Source: Arthrobacter sp. zg-Y769 (lineage in GTDB: Bacteria > Actinomycetota > Actinomycetes > Actinomycetales > Micrococcaceae). From it: 64,000 nucleotides of DNA. The stretch spans positions 186,001 to 250,000 of the forward strand of contig NZ_JAJJOE010000011.1 in the NCBI RefSeq assembly GCF_020907405.1, in the 5' to 3' direction. The notes beneath the pieces were generated by a model that had not been told where the DNA came from, did no database searches, and was given only the letters and a program-made list of their open reading frames with translations. A program made the translations under genes and the position numbers. Positions 1-10,025 of the stretch are shown in pieces (the stretch's first letter is position 1; each line of letters opens with the position of its first letter).

Positions 1-1224
1 CTGCTGCTGCACGAGCAGCAGCTGGCACTGGCACACATCGGCGACTCCCGCGCGTACCGGCTCAAAGACGGCCGGTTCGAGCAGATCAGCATTGACCACA
101 CGTTCGTGCAGCGGCTTATCGATGAAGGACGGCTGCGGCCCGAAGAGGCCGAAGTCCACCCGCACAAGAACGTCCTGATGCGCGTGCTCGGCGATGTGGA
201 TGCCAGCCCCGAGCTGGACCTGGCTACTTTCGACGTCGAGCCGGGGGAACGCTGGCTGCTATGTTCCGACGGGCTCACGGCCGTCCTGCGGGACTCCGAT
301 ATCGAGAGTGTCCTCCGCAGCACCCCGAACCTGCAGGAGTGCGTAGACACCCTGGTTGAACTGACCCTGGCCGGCGGCTCACCGGACAACGTCACGGTGG
401 CGGTCATCGAAGTCGATGAGGACCTCGACGCCGGCTCGGCACAGGCCACCGCGCCGCTCTCCGAAGTACCCTCGGGGGAGAACGAATACCGCAAGGCTGC
501 AGTGGCAGCTGCGGCACCGCCGGAAACAGAAGAAGGCACGGCCCGGGACGGCACGGAGAATCCTGCCGCCGCGGATGATGCCGATGACGCCGAGAATGAA
601 CGTGAACGTGCCCAGTTGATCCGCCAGGATCTGGCTTCCCGTCCTCACGTGCTGGTTGGCGCGGCTTCCCTGGCCACCGAAACCGGTGAAATCCCCATCG
701 TCACGAAGCGTTCCGCAGAACGTCGTGCTGCGCGCATGCTCACGCACAAGGCGGAAACCGGCCTGCCCGAGGAGGATCCGGCTGCGGACCGGCCCCGGAC
801 CGGCTGGAAGCGCTGGCTGCTGCCTGCCTTCCTGACCGTGGTTGCCCTCCTGCTGGCCGTCGCCGTGTGGCTGGGCTACACCTGGACGCAGACCCGCTAC
901 TACGTCGGGTCCTACGACAACCGGGTCGCCATCTACAACGGCGTCTCCCAGACCCTGGGCCCGATCCGCCTCTCCCACGTCACGGACATTTCCGATATTC
1001 CGGTCGACAGCCTCTCCGAATATCACCGCAACCGGGTCGAAGACACCCTTCCGGCACGCGACCTCGGCCATGCCGAGGAGATCGTCACCGAGCTCCGGGA
1101 TACTGCCAAGGCCGTATTGTGCCCGCCGGTGGAGCCAAGTGCCTCTCCGACCCCGGGGTCGGCCACTCAGGGGTCGGCCACCCCGCGCGCCGAGGCGAAC
1201 AACGCCTGTGGAGGTGAGCAGTAA
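1..1224 (+). CDS. pstP: PP2C-family Ser/Thr protein phosphatase (partial, 5' end outside window)
   Basis: This is the membrane-anchored phosphatase that reverses Ser/Thr phosphorylation by the PASTA kinases encoded just downstream. The reading frame is open from base 1, so the N-terminus is missing; 407 codons are visible. PP2C metal-site motifs are present: HIGDSRAY, LLCSDGLT and a closing GGSPDNVTV. An acidic Ala-rich linker follows, then one membrane segment at about visible codons 271-294 (WLLPAFLTVVALLLAVAVW), then an extracytoplasmic tail ending in a Pro/Ser/Thr-rich stretch. The stop overlaps the rodA start by one base (TAATG), which implies translational coupling. Synteny with the mycobacterial pstP-rodA-pbpA-pknA-pknB operon supports the name. 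Confidence 0.93.
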   Translation: MLLHEQQLALAHIGDSRAYRLKDGRFEQISIDHTFVQRLIDEGRLRPEEAEVHPHKNVLMRVLGDVDASPELDLATFDVEPGERWLLCSDGLTAVLRDSDIESVLRSTPNLQECVDTLVELTLAGGSPDNVTVAVIEVDEDLDAGSAQATAPLSEVPSGENEYRKAAVAAAAPPETEEGTARDGTENPAAADDADDAENERERAQLIRQDLASRPHVLVGAASLATETGEIPIVTKRSAERRAARMLTHKAETGLPEEDPAADRPRTGWKRWLLPAFLTVVALLLAVAVWLGYTWTQTRYYVGSYDNRVAIYNGVSQTLGPIRLSHVTDISDIPVDSLSEYHRNRVEDTLPARDLGHAEEIVTELRDTAKAVLCPPVEPSASPTPGSATQGSATPRAEANNACGGEQ

Positions 1225-2636
1225 TGTCCGATGTCCTCACCGTGCCCAAGCCGCGCCGGAATATTGAGGCACTCCTGCTCCTCGTTGCCCTTTTGGTCGG
1301 CGTGGGCGCCAACATGATTGTCGGCCTCGACGAAGACCGGGCCTTCGATTCGGACTTCTGGGTGCAGGGCGGCACCCTGATGGCCCTGGTTGTCATTTTC
1401 CATATCGTGCTGCGCTTCCGGGCAAAATATGCCGATCCGGTCATACTTCCGATCGTCACTGCCCTGAACGGCATCGGCCTGGCGATGATCCACCGCCTGG
1501 ACATCACCAACGGTGACGATGCTGCGGACAAACAGCTGCTGTGGAGCACCGTGGCCGTGGCCGCGGGCATCGCGGTGCTGTTTGTCATCAAGGACCACCG
1601 GATCCTCCGCCGCTACACCTATATCTCCCTTATTGTCAGCGCCATCCTGCTGCTACTCCCGCTCACCCCGCTGGGCTTGACCATCAATGGCGCCCGGATC
1701 TGGATCAATGTCGGCATCGGCACGTTCCAGCCCGGGGAAATCGCCAAGATCACCCTGGCTATATTCTTCGCGGGGTATCTATCCACCAACCGTGACCTCA
1801 TTCTGCTGGCAGGCCGCAAAGTGGGACCGCTGCAGCTTCCGCGCATGCAGGACCTGGGTCCCATGCTCGCCGCCTGGCTGGTGAGCATCGGGGTGCTGGT
1901 GTTCCAGCGGGACCTTGGGTCATCGATCCTGTTCTTCGGACTGTTCATGGCGATGATTTACGTGGCCACCAGCCGGGTGAGCTGGGTCCTGATTGGGCTT
2001 GGGCTGATTGCCGCGGGCGGGTTCGTGGCACTGCAGCTGTTCAGCCATGTGGAGCAGCGCATCCACGGCTGGCTCAACGCATTCGACCCCGAGGTCTACA
2101 ACGGCACCGGCGGCAGCTATCAGGTGGTGCAGGGCCTCTTCGGCCTTGCCAGCGGCGGGCTGACCGGCACCGGCCTGGGACAGGGCCGTCCGGACCTCGT
2201 GACCTTCGCGAACAGCGATATGATTATTGCCGCCCTCGGCGAGGAACTGGGCCTGATCGGCATCTTCGCGATTGTCCTCATGTACGTCCTGCTGGTGTCC
2301 CGCGGCTTCCGTGCCGCCCTCGGCACGAAGGACGGCTTCGGCAAACTGCTGGCCTGCGGCTTGTCCTTCACCATCGCAGTACAGTGCTTCGTGGTTATCG
2401 GGGGTGTCACGCGCCTGATCCCGCTGACCGGCCTGACTACCCCGTTTATGTCCGCGGGCGGATCGTCCCTGCTGGCCAACTGGATCATTGTGGCGCTGCT
2501 GCTGCTGATCTCCGAGGCTGCCCGCAGGCCCGCGCCCACCGGCCCGCTCGCCACGGACATGGTTCCTGCCATGTCCGAATCCCGTTCGGGTGCTTCCGCA
2601 CGTGCCCGGCGTTCCCCTAAGGAAGGAGTCGAATGA
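1224..2636 (+). CDS. rodA: SEDS-family peptidoglycan glycosyltransferase RodA/FtsW
   Basis: A polytopic SEDS protein that polymerises lipid II glycan strands, working with the class B PBP encoded next. At 470 aa it has about ten to twelve hydrophobic segments. The SEDS C-terminal signature is visible as TTPFMSAGGSSLLANW, and GRPDLVTFANSDMIIAALGEE matches the loop region before it. The C-terminus is a short basic tail (ARARRSPKEG). It shares TAATG with pstP and ATGA with pbpA. RodA rather than FtsW is chosen from the partnership with pbpA and the kinases, because no division genes are adjacent. Confidence 0.93.
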   Translation: MSDVLTVPKPRRNIEALLLLVALLVGVGANMIVGLDEDRAFDSDFWVQGGTLMALVVIFHIVLRFRAKYADPVILPIVTALNGIGLAMIHRLDITNGDDAADKQLLWSTVAVAAGIAVLFVIKDHRILRRYTYISLIVSAILLLLPLTPLGLTINGARIWINVGIGTFQPGEIAKITLAIFFAGYLSTNRDLILLAGRKVGPLQLPRMQDLGPMLAAWLVSIGVLVFQRDLGSSILFFGLFMAMIYVATSRVSWVLIGLGLIAAGGFVALQLFSHVEQRIHGWLNAFDPEVYNGTGGSYQVVQGLFGLASGGLTGTGLGQGRPDLVTFANSDMIIAALGEELGLIGIFAIVLMYVLLVSRGFRAALGTKDGFGKLLACGLSFTIAVQCFVVIGGVTRLIPLTGLTTPFMSAGGSSLLANWIIVALLLLISEAARRPAPTGPLATDMVPAMSESRSGASARARRSPKEGVE

Positions 2637-4072
2637 ACCAGGCCATCCGTAACAGCTGGGTAGTGGCCCTGGCAATGTTCGTGCTCATTCTCGGTTCGCT
2701 GACCTACGTGCAGTTTTTCGCCGCTGAGAAGCTCAACACCAACCCGAACAACAACCGGGCACTCTATCGGGATTTCGGCGAACCCCGCGGCTCCATCCTC
2801 GTGGATGGCAAGGCTATTGCGGAGTCCGTGCCCTCGAACGACCAGTTCAATTACCAGCGGGTCTACAACAGCCCGGAGCTCTACTCACATCTGACCGGGT
2901 ATTTCAACCTGAACAACACCACGCAGCTGGAAATGACCATGAACGAGGAGCTCTCCGGCAACAGCTCCCAGCAGTTCAACGACAAGCTGGTCCAGCTCTT
3001 CTCCGGTGCCCAGAGCCAGGGTGCTTCGGTGGAACTGACCATTGATCCCGAACTCCAGCAGCTGGCCTACGATCTCATTCCTGACGGCCAGAAGGGGTCC
3101 ATCGTGGTGATGGACCCGAAGACGGGCGATATCCTCGCCATGGTCTCCAAGCCCTCATATAACACCAATCTCCTGGCGGGGCACGATACGGCCGTGCTCG
3201 GCACCAACATGGAGGCCCTCACATCCCAGCCGGGCCTGTCGCCGTACACCAATCCGGCCACGCAGTCCCTGTTGGCTCCCGGGTCCGTATTCAAACTCGT
3301 GGACACCGCGGCAGCCTTGGAATCGGGCAAGTATGACGCCGAATCCGTAATCCCGAACCCACCTGAATTCCCGCTCCCGGGAACCAACATCTCCCTTCCG
3401 AACTTCACCACGGGTGCCTGCTCGGCCCAGTCCGAGGCCGATTTTGCCTTTGCCCTCGCCTGGTCCTGCAATACCGTCTTCGCCCAGGTGGCGCTGGACC
3501 TGGGGCAGGACAATATTGCGGCACAGGCCAAGAAGTTCGGTTTCGATACCCCCCTCAAGATCCCCAACGACGTCGTGGCCAGCCATTTCCCCGAGAACGA
3601 GGACGAGGCCCAGCTGGCCCTGGCCTCCATCGGCCAGGGCAGCGTCACCGCCACCCCGCTGGAGGTTGCCATGATTTCCGCAGCCATCGCCAACGACGGC
3701 GTGCAGATGACCCCCAACCTGGTCCGCAGCGTCCGCGCTCCCGATTTGTCCGTGATCGACGAACCGAAGCCGACCGAACTGAACACTTCCGTCAGCCCCG
3801 ACACCGCACGCCAGCTCACCGAGTGGATGGTGGGCGTCGTGGACAACGGCTCCGCCCAGTCCGCCCAGGTCCCCGGCTTCAAGGTGGCCGGCAAGACCGG
3901 CACGGCCCAGGTGGACGGCCGGGGCGACAATGCCTGGTTCACCGGCTTCGCACCGGCCGACGATCCGCAGGTGGCCATTTCCGTTGTTATGGAAGACGTG
4001 GATCTGGCTACCGGTGCCCAATTGACCACTCCAAGCGCGCAGAAACTCCTAGAGGCGGTGTTGAATAAGTGA
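2633..4072 (+). CDS. pbpA: Class B penicillin-binding protein (transpeptidase)
   Basis: A D,D-transpeptidase that cross-links peptidoglycan and partners RodA. The 479-aa protein begins with one membrane anchor (about residues 8-28), then a short dimerisation-type domain and a C-terminal transpeptidase domain. All three active-site motifs are visible: SVFK with the nucleophile at Ser218, SCN at 278-280, and KTGTAQ from Lys421. The ATG lies in a 4-base ATGA overlap with the rodA stop, and its own TGA overlaps the GTG start of pknA, so the five genes are read as one coupled unit. Confidence 0.95.
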   Translation: MNQAIRNSWVVALAMFVLILGSLTYVQFFAAEKLNTNPNNNRALYRDFGEPRGSILVDGKAIAESVPSNDQFNYQRVYNSPELYSHLTGYFNLNNTTQLEMTMNEELSGNSSQQFNDKLVQLFSGAQSQGASVELTIDPELQQLAYDLIPDGQKGSIVVMDPKTGDILAMVSKPSYNTNLLAGHDTAVLGTNMEALTSQPGLSPYTNPATQSLLAPGSVFKLVDTAAALESGKYDAESVIPNPPEFPLPGTNISLPNFTTGACSAQSEADFAFALAWSCNTVFAQVALDLGQDNIAAQAKKFGFDTPLKIPNDVVASHFPENEDEAQLALASIGQGSVTATPLEVAMISAAIANDGVQMTPNLVRSVRAPDLSVIDEPKPTELNTSVSPDTARQLTEWMVGVVDNGSAQSAQVPGFKVAGKTGTAQVDGRGDNAWFTGFAPADDPQVAISVVMEDVDLATGAQLTTPSAQKLLEAVLNK

Positions 4073-5925
4073 GGCCTACATCGGGTATCACCTTAGGCGG
4101 CAGATTCCAGCTGACCGACCGTATTGCCATTGGCGGTATGGGCGAGGTCTGGAAGGCACGGGACCTTGTCCTGGGCCGCATTGTTGCCATCAAGATCCTC
4201 AAGGAGGAGTACACCGGGGACCCGGGCTTCCTTAACCGCTTCCGGGCGGAGGCCCGGCACACCGCGCTGCTCAACCACCCCGGTATTGCCAATGTCTTCG
4301 ACTACGGCGAAGAGGACGGTTCCGCGTACCTGGTCATGGAACTCGTTCCGGGCCAGCCGCTGTCCACCATCATTGAGCGCGACAAGGTGCTCTCGCCGGA
4401 CCGCACCCTGTCGATCATCGGCCAGGTCGCCACCGCGCTGGCCGTAGCTCACAACCAGGGCCTGGTGCACCGGGACGTCAAGCCGGGCAACCTGCTCATC
4501 ATGCCCGACGGCAAGGTCAAGATCACCGACTTCGGGATTGCCCGCATCGCCGACCAGGTGCCGCTGACCGCCACCGGACAGGTCATGGGCACCGCCCAGT
4601 ACCTGGCTCCGGAACAGGCCACGGGACAGCAGGCCACGGGTTCCAGCGACATCTACGCGCTTGGTGTCATTGGCTACGAACTCCTGGCCGGCCGCCGTCC
4701 CTTCTCCGGCGAATCCCAGATCGCGATTGCCCTGGCACAGGTCAACGACACACCGCCGCCGCTGCCGGAAACCATTCCGGAACCGGTGCGTGCCCTGATC
4801 ATGTCCATGCTGGCAAAGGATCCGGCGGACCGCCCGGCGGATGCCGAGTCGCTGGCCCTGGCCGTCGCCGCCATCCGCCGCGGAGACATCAGCGCAGCGC
4901 AGGAAGCCGTTCCCGGCATGCTGCTCTTCGGTTCCTCCGCCGGTGCGGTCACGGCTCCGGTACCCACCACCGGTACTTCCGTCACCCGTGTCGTGGACAC
5001 CTCGCCGTCGACGTCGGCCCTGCCCACTGTTGCCGGCGCATCGGTTGCGGCCGACGACGTCCGCACGGGTGAGCTGGCCGCGTCCCGTGAGTGGACCGAC
5101 GAAGACGATGGCGATTACGACGACGGCGCTCCGGCGGACGTCGAAGAGGAAAAGCGCCGCAGCCCCTGGACTATCCCGCTGATCGCACTGCTCGTACTGA
5201 TTCTTGCCGGCGTCGTGGCCTTCTTTGTGCTCACCGCGGGTGATGGGGATCCGGCTCCTGCCGCAAGCTCCTCAGCTGCCAGCCCGTCGAAGAGTGCCAC
5301 ACCGTCCAAGAGCCCGTCCAAAACCCCGTCGGCTACCCCCTCTGAGACACCCGCGGAGACCCCGTCGGAGACCCCCAGGGAGATCGTTGTCGATTCTGCT
5401 GCCTATGCCGGCAGGCCCGTCAATGACGTGTACGGGGAGTTGGTCGCTTTGGGCCTCCAGGTGCAGCGGCTCCCGGTCTCTGATGCCAGCGTCCCGGAAG
5501 GAATCGTTATCGAGATCAACCCGTCGGGTTCACTGGAGCGCGGAGATGCCGTCACCATTACCTACTCGACCGGCCCGGAACTCGCCTCGGTTCCTGCCCT
5601 GACGGGACAGCCGGAAGCGGCCGCCCGGCAGAGCATCGTCGATGCAGGCCTGGTGCCGGTTAACGGCGGCACCCAGCAGTCCAATGCAGCACCGGGCACC
5701 GTCGTGGGGGTCAATCCCACGGAAGGCTCCACTGTGCCGCAGGGTTCGTCCGTCACCTACTACACTGCCGAAGCAGCCCCGGCTCCGACTCAGACCACCC
5801 CGCCTCCCGCAACGGAGGCACCCACCGGAACAAACGGGGTCGGCACCAGGAACAACACCGGCACCAGCACCGAGCTGGACCAGTCCGGCGGCGCCAGCAT
5901 GACCGGACCTACAGGCAGTAACTAA
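4069..5925 (+). CDS. pknA: Transmembrane Ser/Thr protein kinase with two PASTA repeats (PknA position)
   Basis: An eukaryotic-type kinase that phosphorylates cell-wall and division proteins. It starts at a GTG inside the pbpA stop (GTGA overlap). The kinase domain covers about residues 10-275: glycine loop IGGMGEV, catalytic Lys42 in VAIK, HRD at 134-136, DFG at 154-156 and APEQ in the activation segment, so it should be active. A Thr/Asp/Glu-rich linker leads to a membrane segment at about 367-389. An extracellular Ser/Pro/Thr spacer and two PASTA-like repeats (about 440-503 and 504-568) follow. A Pro/Thr-rich tail closes the protein. Mycobacterial PknA lacks PASTA repeats, so the name rests on operon position. 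Confidence 0.93.
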   Translation: MRPTSGITLGGRFQLTDRIAIGGMGEVWKARDLVLGRIVAIKILKEEYTGDPGFLNRFRAEARHTALLNHPGIANVFDYGEEDGSAYLVMELVPGQPLSTIIERDKVLSPDRTLSIIGQVATALAVAHNQGLVHRDVKPGNLLIMPDGKVKITDFGIARIADQVPLTATGQVMGTAQYLAPEQATGQQATGSSDIYALGVIGYELLAGRRPFSGESQIAIALAQVNDTPPPLPETIPEPVRALIMSMLAKDPADRPADAESLALAVAAIRRGDISAAQEAVPGMLLFGSSAGAVTAPVPTTGTSVTRVVDTSPSTSALPTVAGASVAADDVRTGELAASREWTDEDDGDYDDGAPADVEEEKRRSPWTIPLIALLVLILAGVVAFFVLTAGDGDPAPAASSSAASPSKSATPSKSPSKTPSATPSETPAETPSETPREIVVDSAAYAGRPVNDVYGELVALGLQVQRLPVSDASVPEGIVIEINPSGSLERGDAVTITYSTGPELASVPALTGQPEAAARQSIVDAGLVPVNGGTQQSNAAPGTVVGVNPTEGSTVPQGSSVTYYTAEAAPAPTQTTPPPATEAPTGTNGVGTRNNTGTSTELDQSGGASMTGPTGSN

Positions 5926-5931
5926 GAGACC

Positions 5932-7818
5932 ATGAGCGCAGAATTCCTCCGGGGGCAGCCCACCCTCAACACCGACAACGTCCTGAACGGGCGGTACGAG
6001 GTCGGTGAACTGATCGGACGCGGTGGGATGGCCGACGTTTACCTTGGGCGGGATATTCGCCTGGGCCGGACCGTGGCCATCAAGGTGCTGCGTCCTGACC
6101 TGGCCCGGGACCCGTTGTTCCAGTCCCGTTTCCGACGCGAGGCGCGGGCGGTGGCCGGTTTGAACCACCCCTCAGTGGTGTCCGTATATGACACCGGGGA
6201 CCAGGAGTCAGCCTCGCCGCGCGACGATGTGCGGCTCCCGTACATCGTGATGGAGTACGTCCCCGGCCGGACCCTGCGTGACCTGCTCAAGGCCGACGAG
6301 CTCACCATCGAAAAGTCCATCGACTATTCCCTCGGGGTCCTCGCGGCCCTGGATTACAGCCACCGCTCGGGAATCGTCCACCGGGACATCAAGCCGGCCA
6401 ACGTCATGGTGACGGCCGACGGCGGTGTAAAGGTCATGGACTTCGGCATCGCGCGCGCCATGGCGGATTCAGCCGCGACCATGACCCAGACGCAGGCCGT
6501 TGTCGGGACTGCCCAGTATCTCTCCCCCGAGCAGGCCCGCGGCGAAACCGTCGACGCCCGCAGCGACCTTTACTCCGCCGCCTGCCTGTTGTTTGAACTG
6601 CTCACCGGCAGGCCTCCGTTCATCGGGGATAGCCCCGTTTCCGTGGCCTACCAGCATGTCCGTGAACAGCCGGTCACGGCCAGCAGCCTGAACCCTGAAA
6701 TTCCCGCCGCCCTGGACGATGTTTTGAAACGCGGGCTGGCCAAGGACCGCGACCACCGTTATCAGACCGCCCGGGAATTTCGGGAGGCTCTCCTGTCAGC
6801 TCGCGACGGCGGCCCGGTCACGGCTGCCACGCAGGCGATCGCCGTTCCCGGTCCCGCGGCGCCTGCAACATCCGCCATGGAATCATCTCCCGGGGACGAA
6901 CCGCGCACACGCGCCATGGCCAAGGTCCTTGCCGGCGGCTCGCTCACCGAAGACAGCCCCGATGAGGACGAGGACCACTCAGCCCTGAACATCGGCACCA
7001 CGGGAGACCGCGAGCCCCGGCAAAAAGCCCGCCGGCGGGCATGGATTACGGTCTTTGCCGTCCTGGTGGCCCTTGTTCTCGCCGTCGGCGGATTTGTCGG
7101 CTGGAACATGCTCAATGCCGAACCCCCCGCCCCTGTTACGGCCACTGTGCCCCAGATCGAGGGACAGTCGCAGACCGATGCCATGAACGCCATCATCAGT
7201 GCCGGTTTCCAGCCGCCAAGGATCACCGAGGAATTCAGCAACACCGTGGCCGAGGATCTGGCGATCCGCACCACCCCGGCGGGCGGCGCGGATGTTCCCA
7301 AGGATGAGGGCATCACGCTCTACATCTCAAAGGGGCCTTCCAGCGTATCCATTCCCCAGGACCTGGTCGGAATGACGGAATCCGGAGCCCGTGACGAGCT
7401 TCGCGGGCTCGGCCTTAAGGGCGGGGCCACGATCGCAGGCAACAGCCCCACCATGGAGGACGGGCGCGTCCTCGGCACCGAGCCGGCCATTGGCGAGACA
7501 GTTCCGGCGGGCAGCGAAGTGAACATTGTGATCTCCACCGGGCAGGTAACGGTTCCGAACCTGATAGGTATGACGGCGGACCAGGCAAAAGTGACACTGG
7601 TCCATCCGACACTCCTGCTGGCACCCAAAGTGGTTGAGGTCGAAGACGCCGCAGCCGCACCCGGCACGGTCATCAGTCAGAGTGTTCCCAGCGGCACGAA
7701 CGTGGCTCAGGGCAGTTCCGTGATCCTGTCGGTGGCCAAGGAACCGGCTCCGACTCCTACCCCGACACCTAGCGCGTCGCCGTCCAGTACGCCAAGCACC
7801 ACGCCGGGACGGCGCTAG
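5932..7818 (+). CDS. pknB: Transmembrane Ser/Thr protein kinase with three PASTA repeats (PknB)
   Basis: Master PASTA kinase: the extracellular repeats sense muropeptides or lipid II and the cytoplasmic domain phosphorylates wall-synthesis regulators. Of 628 aa, the kinase domain occupies about 15-285: GRGGMADV loop, Lys51, HRD at 150-152, DFG at 170-172, and a TMTQTQAVVGTAQY activation loop with several Thr available for autophosphorylation. A membrane segment lies at about 369-392. Three PASTA repeats follow, with VPQIEG, IPQDLVG and VPNLIG beginnings. The protein ends in a Pro/Thr/Ser tail. Only six bases separate it from pknA. It converges with the amidotransferase gene, six bases away, with no obvious terminator between them. 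Confidence 0.95.
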   Translation: MSAEFLRGQPTLNTDNVLNGRYEVGELIGRGGMADVYLGRDIRLGRTVAIKVLRPDLARDPLFQSRFRREARAVAGLNHPSVVSVYDTGDQESASPRDDVRLPYIVMEYVPGRTLRDLLKADELTIEKSIDYSLGVLAALDYSHRSGIVHRDIKPANVMVTADGGVKVMDFGIARAMADSAATMTQTQAVVGTAQYLSPEQARGETVDARSDLYSAACLLFELLTGRPPFIGDSPVSVAYQHVREQPVTASSLNPEIPAALDDVLKRGLAKDRDHRYQTAREFREALLSARDGGPVTAATQAIAVPGPAAPATSAMESSPGDEPRTRAMAKVLAGGSLTEDSPDEDEDHSALNIGTTGDREPRQKARRRAWITVFAVLVALVLAVGGFVGWNMLNAEPPAPVTATVPQIEGQSQTDAMNAIISAGFQPPRITEEFSNTVAEDLAIRTTPAGGADVPKDEGITLYISKGPSSVSIPQDLVGMTESGARDELRGLGLKGGATIAGNSPTMEDGRVLGTEPAIGETVPAGSEVNIVISTGQVTVPNLIGMTADQAKVTLVHPTLLLAPKVVEVEDAAAAPGTVISQSVPSGTNVAQGSSVILSVAKEPAPTPTPTPSASPSSTPSTTPGRR

Positions 7819-7824
7819 GCCGGA

Positions 7825-8502
7825 CTAGGCCCGGGCGGGCGCTGGCTGTCCGGCTGCCTGTGCTGCGCTCGTGATCAGCGGGCTCAGGGTGGCTGCGTGG
7901 GCGGCCGCTCCGGTCAGCCCGGCTGACTCGAGCCAGTTGCCCAGCATTTGGTAGCCACCCTCGGTGAGTACGGACTCGGGGTGGAACTGTACTCCGGACA
8001 GCGGCGCTGACGCATGCTGCAGGCCCATGATGATTCCGCTGGCGGTCCGGGCCGTGACCCGCAGCTCGGAGGGAATGCTGTCGGCAACGGCAGCCAGTGA
8101 ATGGTAGCGGGTGGCGGTCAGCGGGCTGGGCAGTCCCGCAAAAACGTCCCCGCCCCCGTGTTCCACGAGCGAGGTCTTCCCGTGCATCAGCTCGGGCGCG
8201 TGTGTGACCGTGCCCCCGTAGGCTTCTGCCAGCGCCTGATGGCCCAGGCAGATTCCCAGCATGGGGGTAGCGTTGGCGCCGCACCAGCGGATCAGGTCCA
8301 CCGAGACTCCGGCTTCGCCCGGCGTACCCGGACCCGGCGAAACCAGCACTCCGTCATGGGCGGCAGCCAGCTCGATCGCTGCCTCGACGCTTAGGTCGTC
8401 ATTGCGGATCACCGTGGTTTCCGCCCCGAGTTCCTGAAGGTAGCCCACCAGCGTATAAACAAAGCTGTCGTAGTTATCGACCACCAGAATCCGGGTGCTC
8501 AT
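7825..8502 (-). CDS. Class I glutamine amidotransferase, anthranilate/aminodeoxychorismate synthase component II
   Basis: Supplies ammonia from glutamine to anthranilate synthase (tryptophan) or aminodeoxychorismate synthase (folate). The product is about 225 aa from the ATG giving MSTRILVVDNYDSF, the usual family start; an in-frame ATG six codons upstream is less likely because it would overlap the preceding gene. The class I nucleophile elbow is seen in GICLGHQALAEAYGG, and the His-Glu pair in VQFHPES. No chorismate-binding partner lies nearby, so the TrpG and PabA roles cannot be separated. The same orphan amidotransferase sits beside pknB in mycobacteria. Confidence 0.92.
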   Translation of the reverse strand: MSTRILVVDNYDSFVYTLVGYLQELGAETTVIRNDDLSVEAAIELAAAHDGVLVSPGPGTPGEAGVSVDLIRWCGANATPMLGICLGHQALAEAYGGTVTHAPELMHGKTSLVEHGGGDVFAGLPSPLTATRYHSLAAVADSIPSELRVTARTASGIIMGLQHASAPLSGVQFHPESVLTEGGYQMLGNWLESAGLTGAAAHAATLSPLITSAAQAAGQPAPARA

Positions 8503-8506
8503 GATG

Positions 8507-8677
8507 CTAGGAACCGCCAATCGTTGAGTCCGTCAAAGAGGGAAGGAAGCTGGTTTCGGCAAGCCAGGGGAAGACATACTCCATCAGGGCCAGCACTGCC
8601 GCGGCAATCAGCACCGCGGAGAGAAGGATCCGGAACCACAAGGGTCCGGGAAGGTGCCGGAACAACCATCCGTACAT
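8507..8677 (-). CDS. Small single-pass membrane protein (56 aa) between sortase and amidotransferase
   Basis: A short gene whose ATG lies one base after the sortase stop, preceded by a strong ribosome site (GGAGGTCGC). The product starts MYGWLFRHLPGPLWF and has one long hydrophobic helix at about residues 16-37 (LLSAVLIAAAVLALMEYVF), then a short polar tail. The close spacing in a sortase-peptide-amidotransferase unit argues that it is translated. I do not know a function; the size and placement would suit a small partner of the sortase, but that is inference. Confidence 0.72.
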   Translation of the reverse strand: MYGWLFRHLPGPLWFRILLSAVLIAAAVLALMEYVFPWLAETSFLPSLTDSTIGGS

Positions 8678-8678
8678 T

Positions 8679-9476
8679 TTAGCGACCTCCGGAGGCATTG
8701 GCGGCGACGACGTCGGCAACGGCCGCGGGCGGCCCCGCGGATAAGGGCTGCCACGAGTCCAGCAGTGCATACGCAATAATGCGTTCCTGCGAACCGAAGC
8801 GCGGGTTGCAGCTGGTGAGGGTAAGGAACCTTTCGCTGGGGACGGCCGCGGGGTCCGTGGGGACGGGCGCGAGCACATCAACCCGGTCCGGCAGCACTAT
8901 CTGGGTATTGCGGTAGACATAGTCGTAATACCCCTGGGCTGTCTGAACGTAGATGTGGTCTCCGGGCACGAGGGTGTGGATAGGGTCCAGTGCCTTGCCG
9001 TGGGTCTGCCGGTGGCCGGCGACGGCGAAGTTGCCCACGGCCCCGGGCATCGCGGTGGCGGGGTAATGTCCCAGCCCCAGGTTATCCAGCACGGCCGTTC
9101 CGACGCCGCTGGTCACCGGAGCAGCGTAATCCTCCCCGAACCGCGGCACGTAGACGACGGCGAATGTCTCCCCTTCCTCGCTCAAAGGGTCCATAACCAC
9201 CGGTTCCCCGAAGTCCTGGGGCGAGGATGCCGGCGCCGGCGCTGCCGGGAGGTCAAAGCCCTCAAACAGCCCGTCAATGGCCTTCTGCTGGGCCCGGTTC
9301 GAATCAATGTTTGTCCACCAGAGCTGCCACGCCACAAACAGCGCCAGGATGATCCCCAGGGTTATCAGGAGCTCTCCGGCCACCTGGACGGCCATCCGGC
9401 CCTTCCCTCCTGCACGGCGTGGGGAAGCGCTGCGCCTGCGTCGGTGCGGCATGGTGGTGACGGGTGGCTCAGCCAA
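8679..9476 (-). CDS. Class E sortase
   Basis: A membrane-bound cysteine transpeptidase that anchors surface proteins to peptidoglycan. The 265-aa protein has a basic N-terminus, a membrane segment at about 33-54 and an extracytoplasmic sortase domain. Catalytic residues are visible: His155 in VAGHRQTH, Cys223 in TLTSCNP and Arg232 in SQERIIAYA. The start is a TTG with a near-ideal ribosome site (AAGGAGAACG) directly upstream. Class E is inferred from the TLTSC motif and the actinobacterial context; no sorting-signal substrate is adjacent. Confidence 0.92.
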   Translation of the reverse strand: MAEPPVTTMPHRRRRSASPRRAGGKGRMAVQVAGELLITLGIILALFVAWQLWWTNIDSNRAQQKAIDGLFEGFDLPAAPAPASSPQDFGEPVVMDPLSEEGETFAVVYVPRFGEDYAAPVTSGVGTAVLDNLGLGHYPATAMPGAVGNFAVAGHRQTHGKALDPIHTLVPGDHIYVQTAQGYYDYVYRNTQIVLPDRVDVLAPVPTDPAAVPSERFLTLTSCNPRFGSQERIIAYALLDSWQPLSAGPPAAVADVVAANASGGR

Positions 9477-9677
9477 CGTTCTCCTTGAGCTGGTACCGGT
9501 ATTTCACGGCCTCAGGGAACCCCGGACAGATCGGCCGCGGAATTCGCTAGGATAATCAGAATAGGGATGACCCTAACAGGTCTGTGCGTTGAAGGAGACT
9601 TCTCTCCGGGCCGCGGTTGTCCCAGCCCATGACTACAACCACCGGCGTCTGCAGAGCCGGTTCCGCTAGGAGGATCC

Positions 9678-9929
9678 GTGCCTGAGTCCAAATCCCGCAA
9701 GAAGCCTTCCCGCCCCGCCGCCCCGGCCCAGACTGTGTCGACGCCCAAGGAAAACCCCGTCTGGTACAAACCGGTCATGTTCGGCCTGATGATCCTCGGT
9801 CTGCTTTGGATCATTACTTACTACATCACCCAGGGGCAGTACCCGGTGCCTTCGTTCGGAGCCAGTAACATCCTGGTGGGCTTCGGCATCGCAATAGTGG
9901 GCTTCCTGATGACGACGCGCTGGCGCTGA
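9678..9929 (+). CDS. crgA: Cell division protein CrgA
   Basis: A small integral membrane protein that in actinobacteria coordinates FtsZ and septal peptidoglycan proteins. The 83-aa product has a basic Ser/Pro-rich cytoplasmic start and two membrane helices (about 31-49 and 61-78) joined by a short loop with QGQYPVPSFG, and ends TTRWR; this is the full family architecture. The GTG start follows AGGAGGATCC. It is divergent from the sortase and is closed by a strong terminator. Confidence 0.95.
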   Translation: MPESKSRKKPSRPAAPAQTVSTPKENPVWYKPVMFGLMILGLLWIITYYITQGQYPVPSFGASNILVGFGIAIVGFLMTTRWR

Positions 9930-9951
9930 CCGCCCCCGCGTCCCTGCCCCG

Positions 9952-9989
9952 GGCTTCCCCGTGCCGTTTCGGCACCGGGAAGCCTTTTT
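9952..9989 (+). terminator. Rho-independent terminator of crgA
   Basis: A 15-bp stem (GGCTTCCCCGTGCCG against CGGCACCGGGAAGCC, one mismatch) with a TTT loop, followed by five T. It lies 22 bases after the crgA stop. Confidence 0.85.
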
Positions 9990-10025
9990 GTTTGCCCCGA
10001 CAGCGGCTATCCCCGGTTTTCCACG

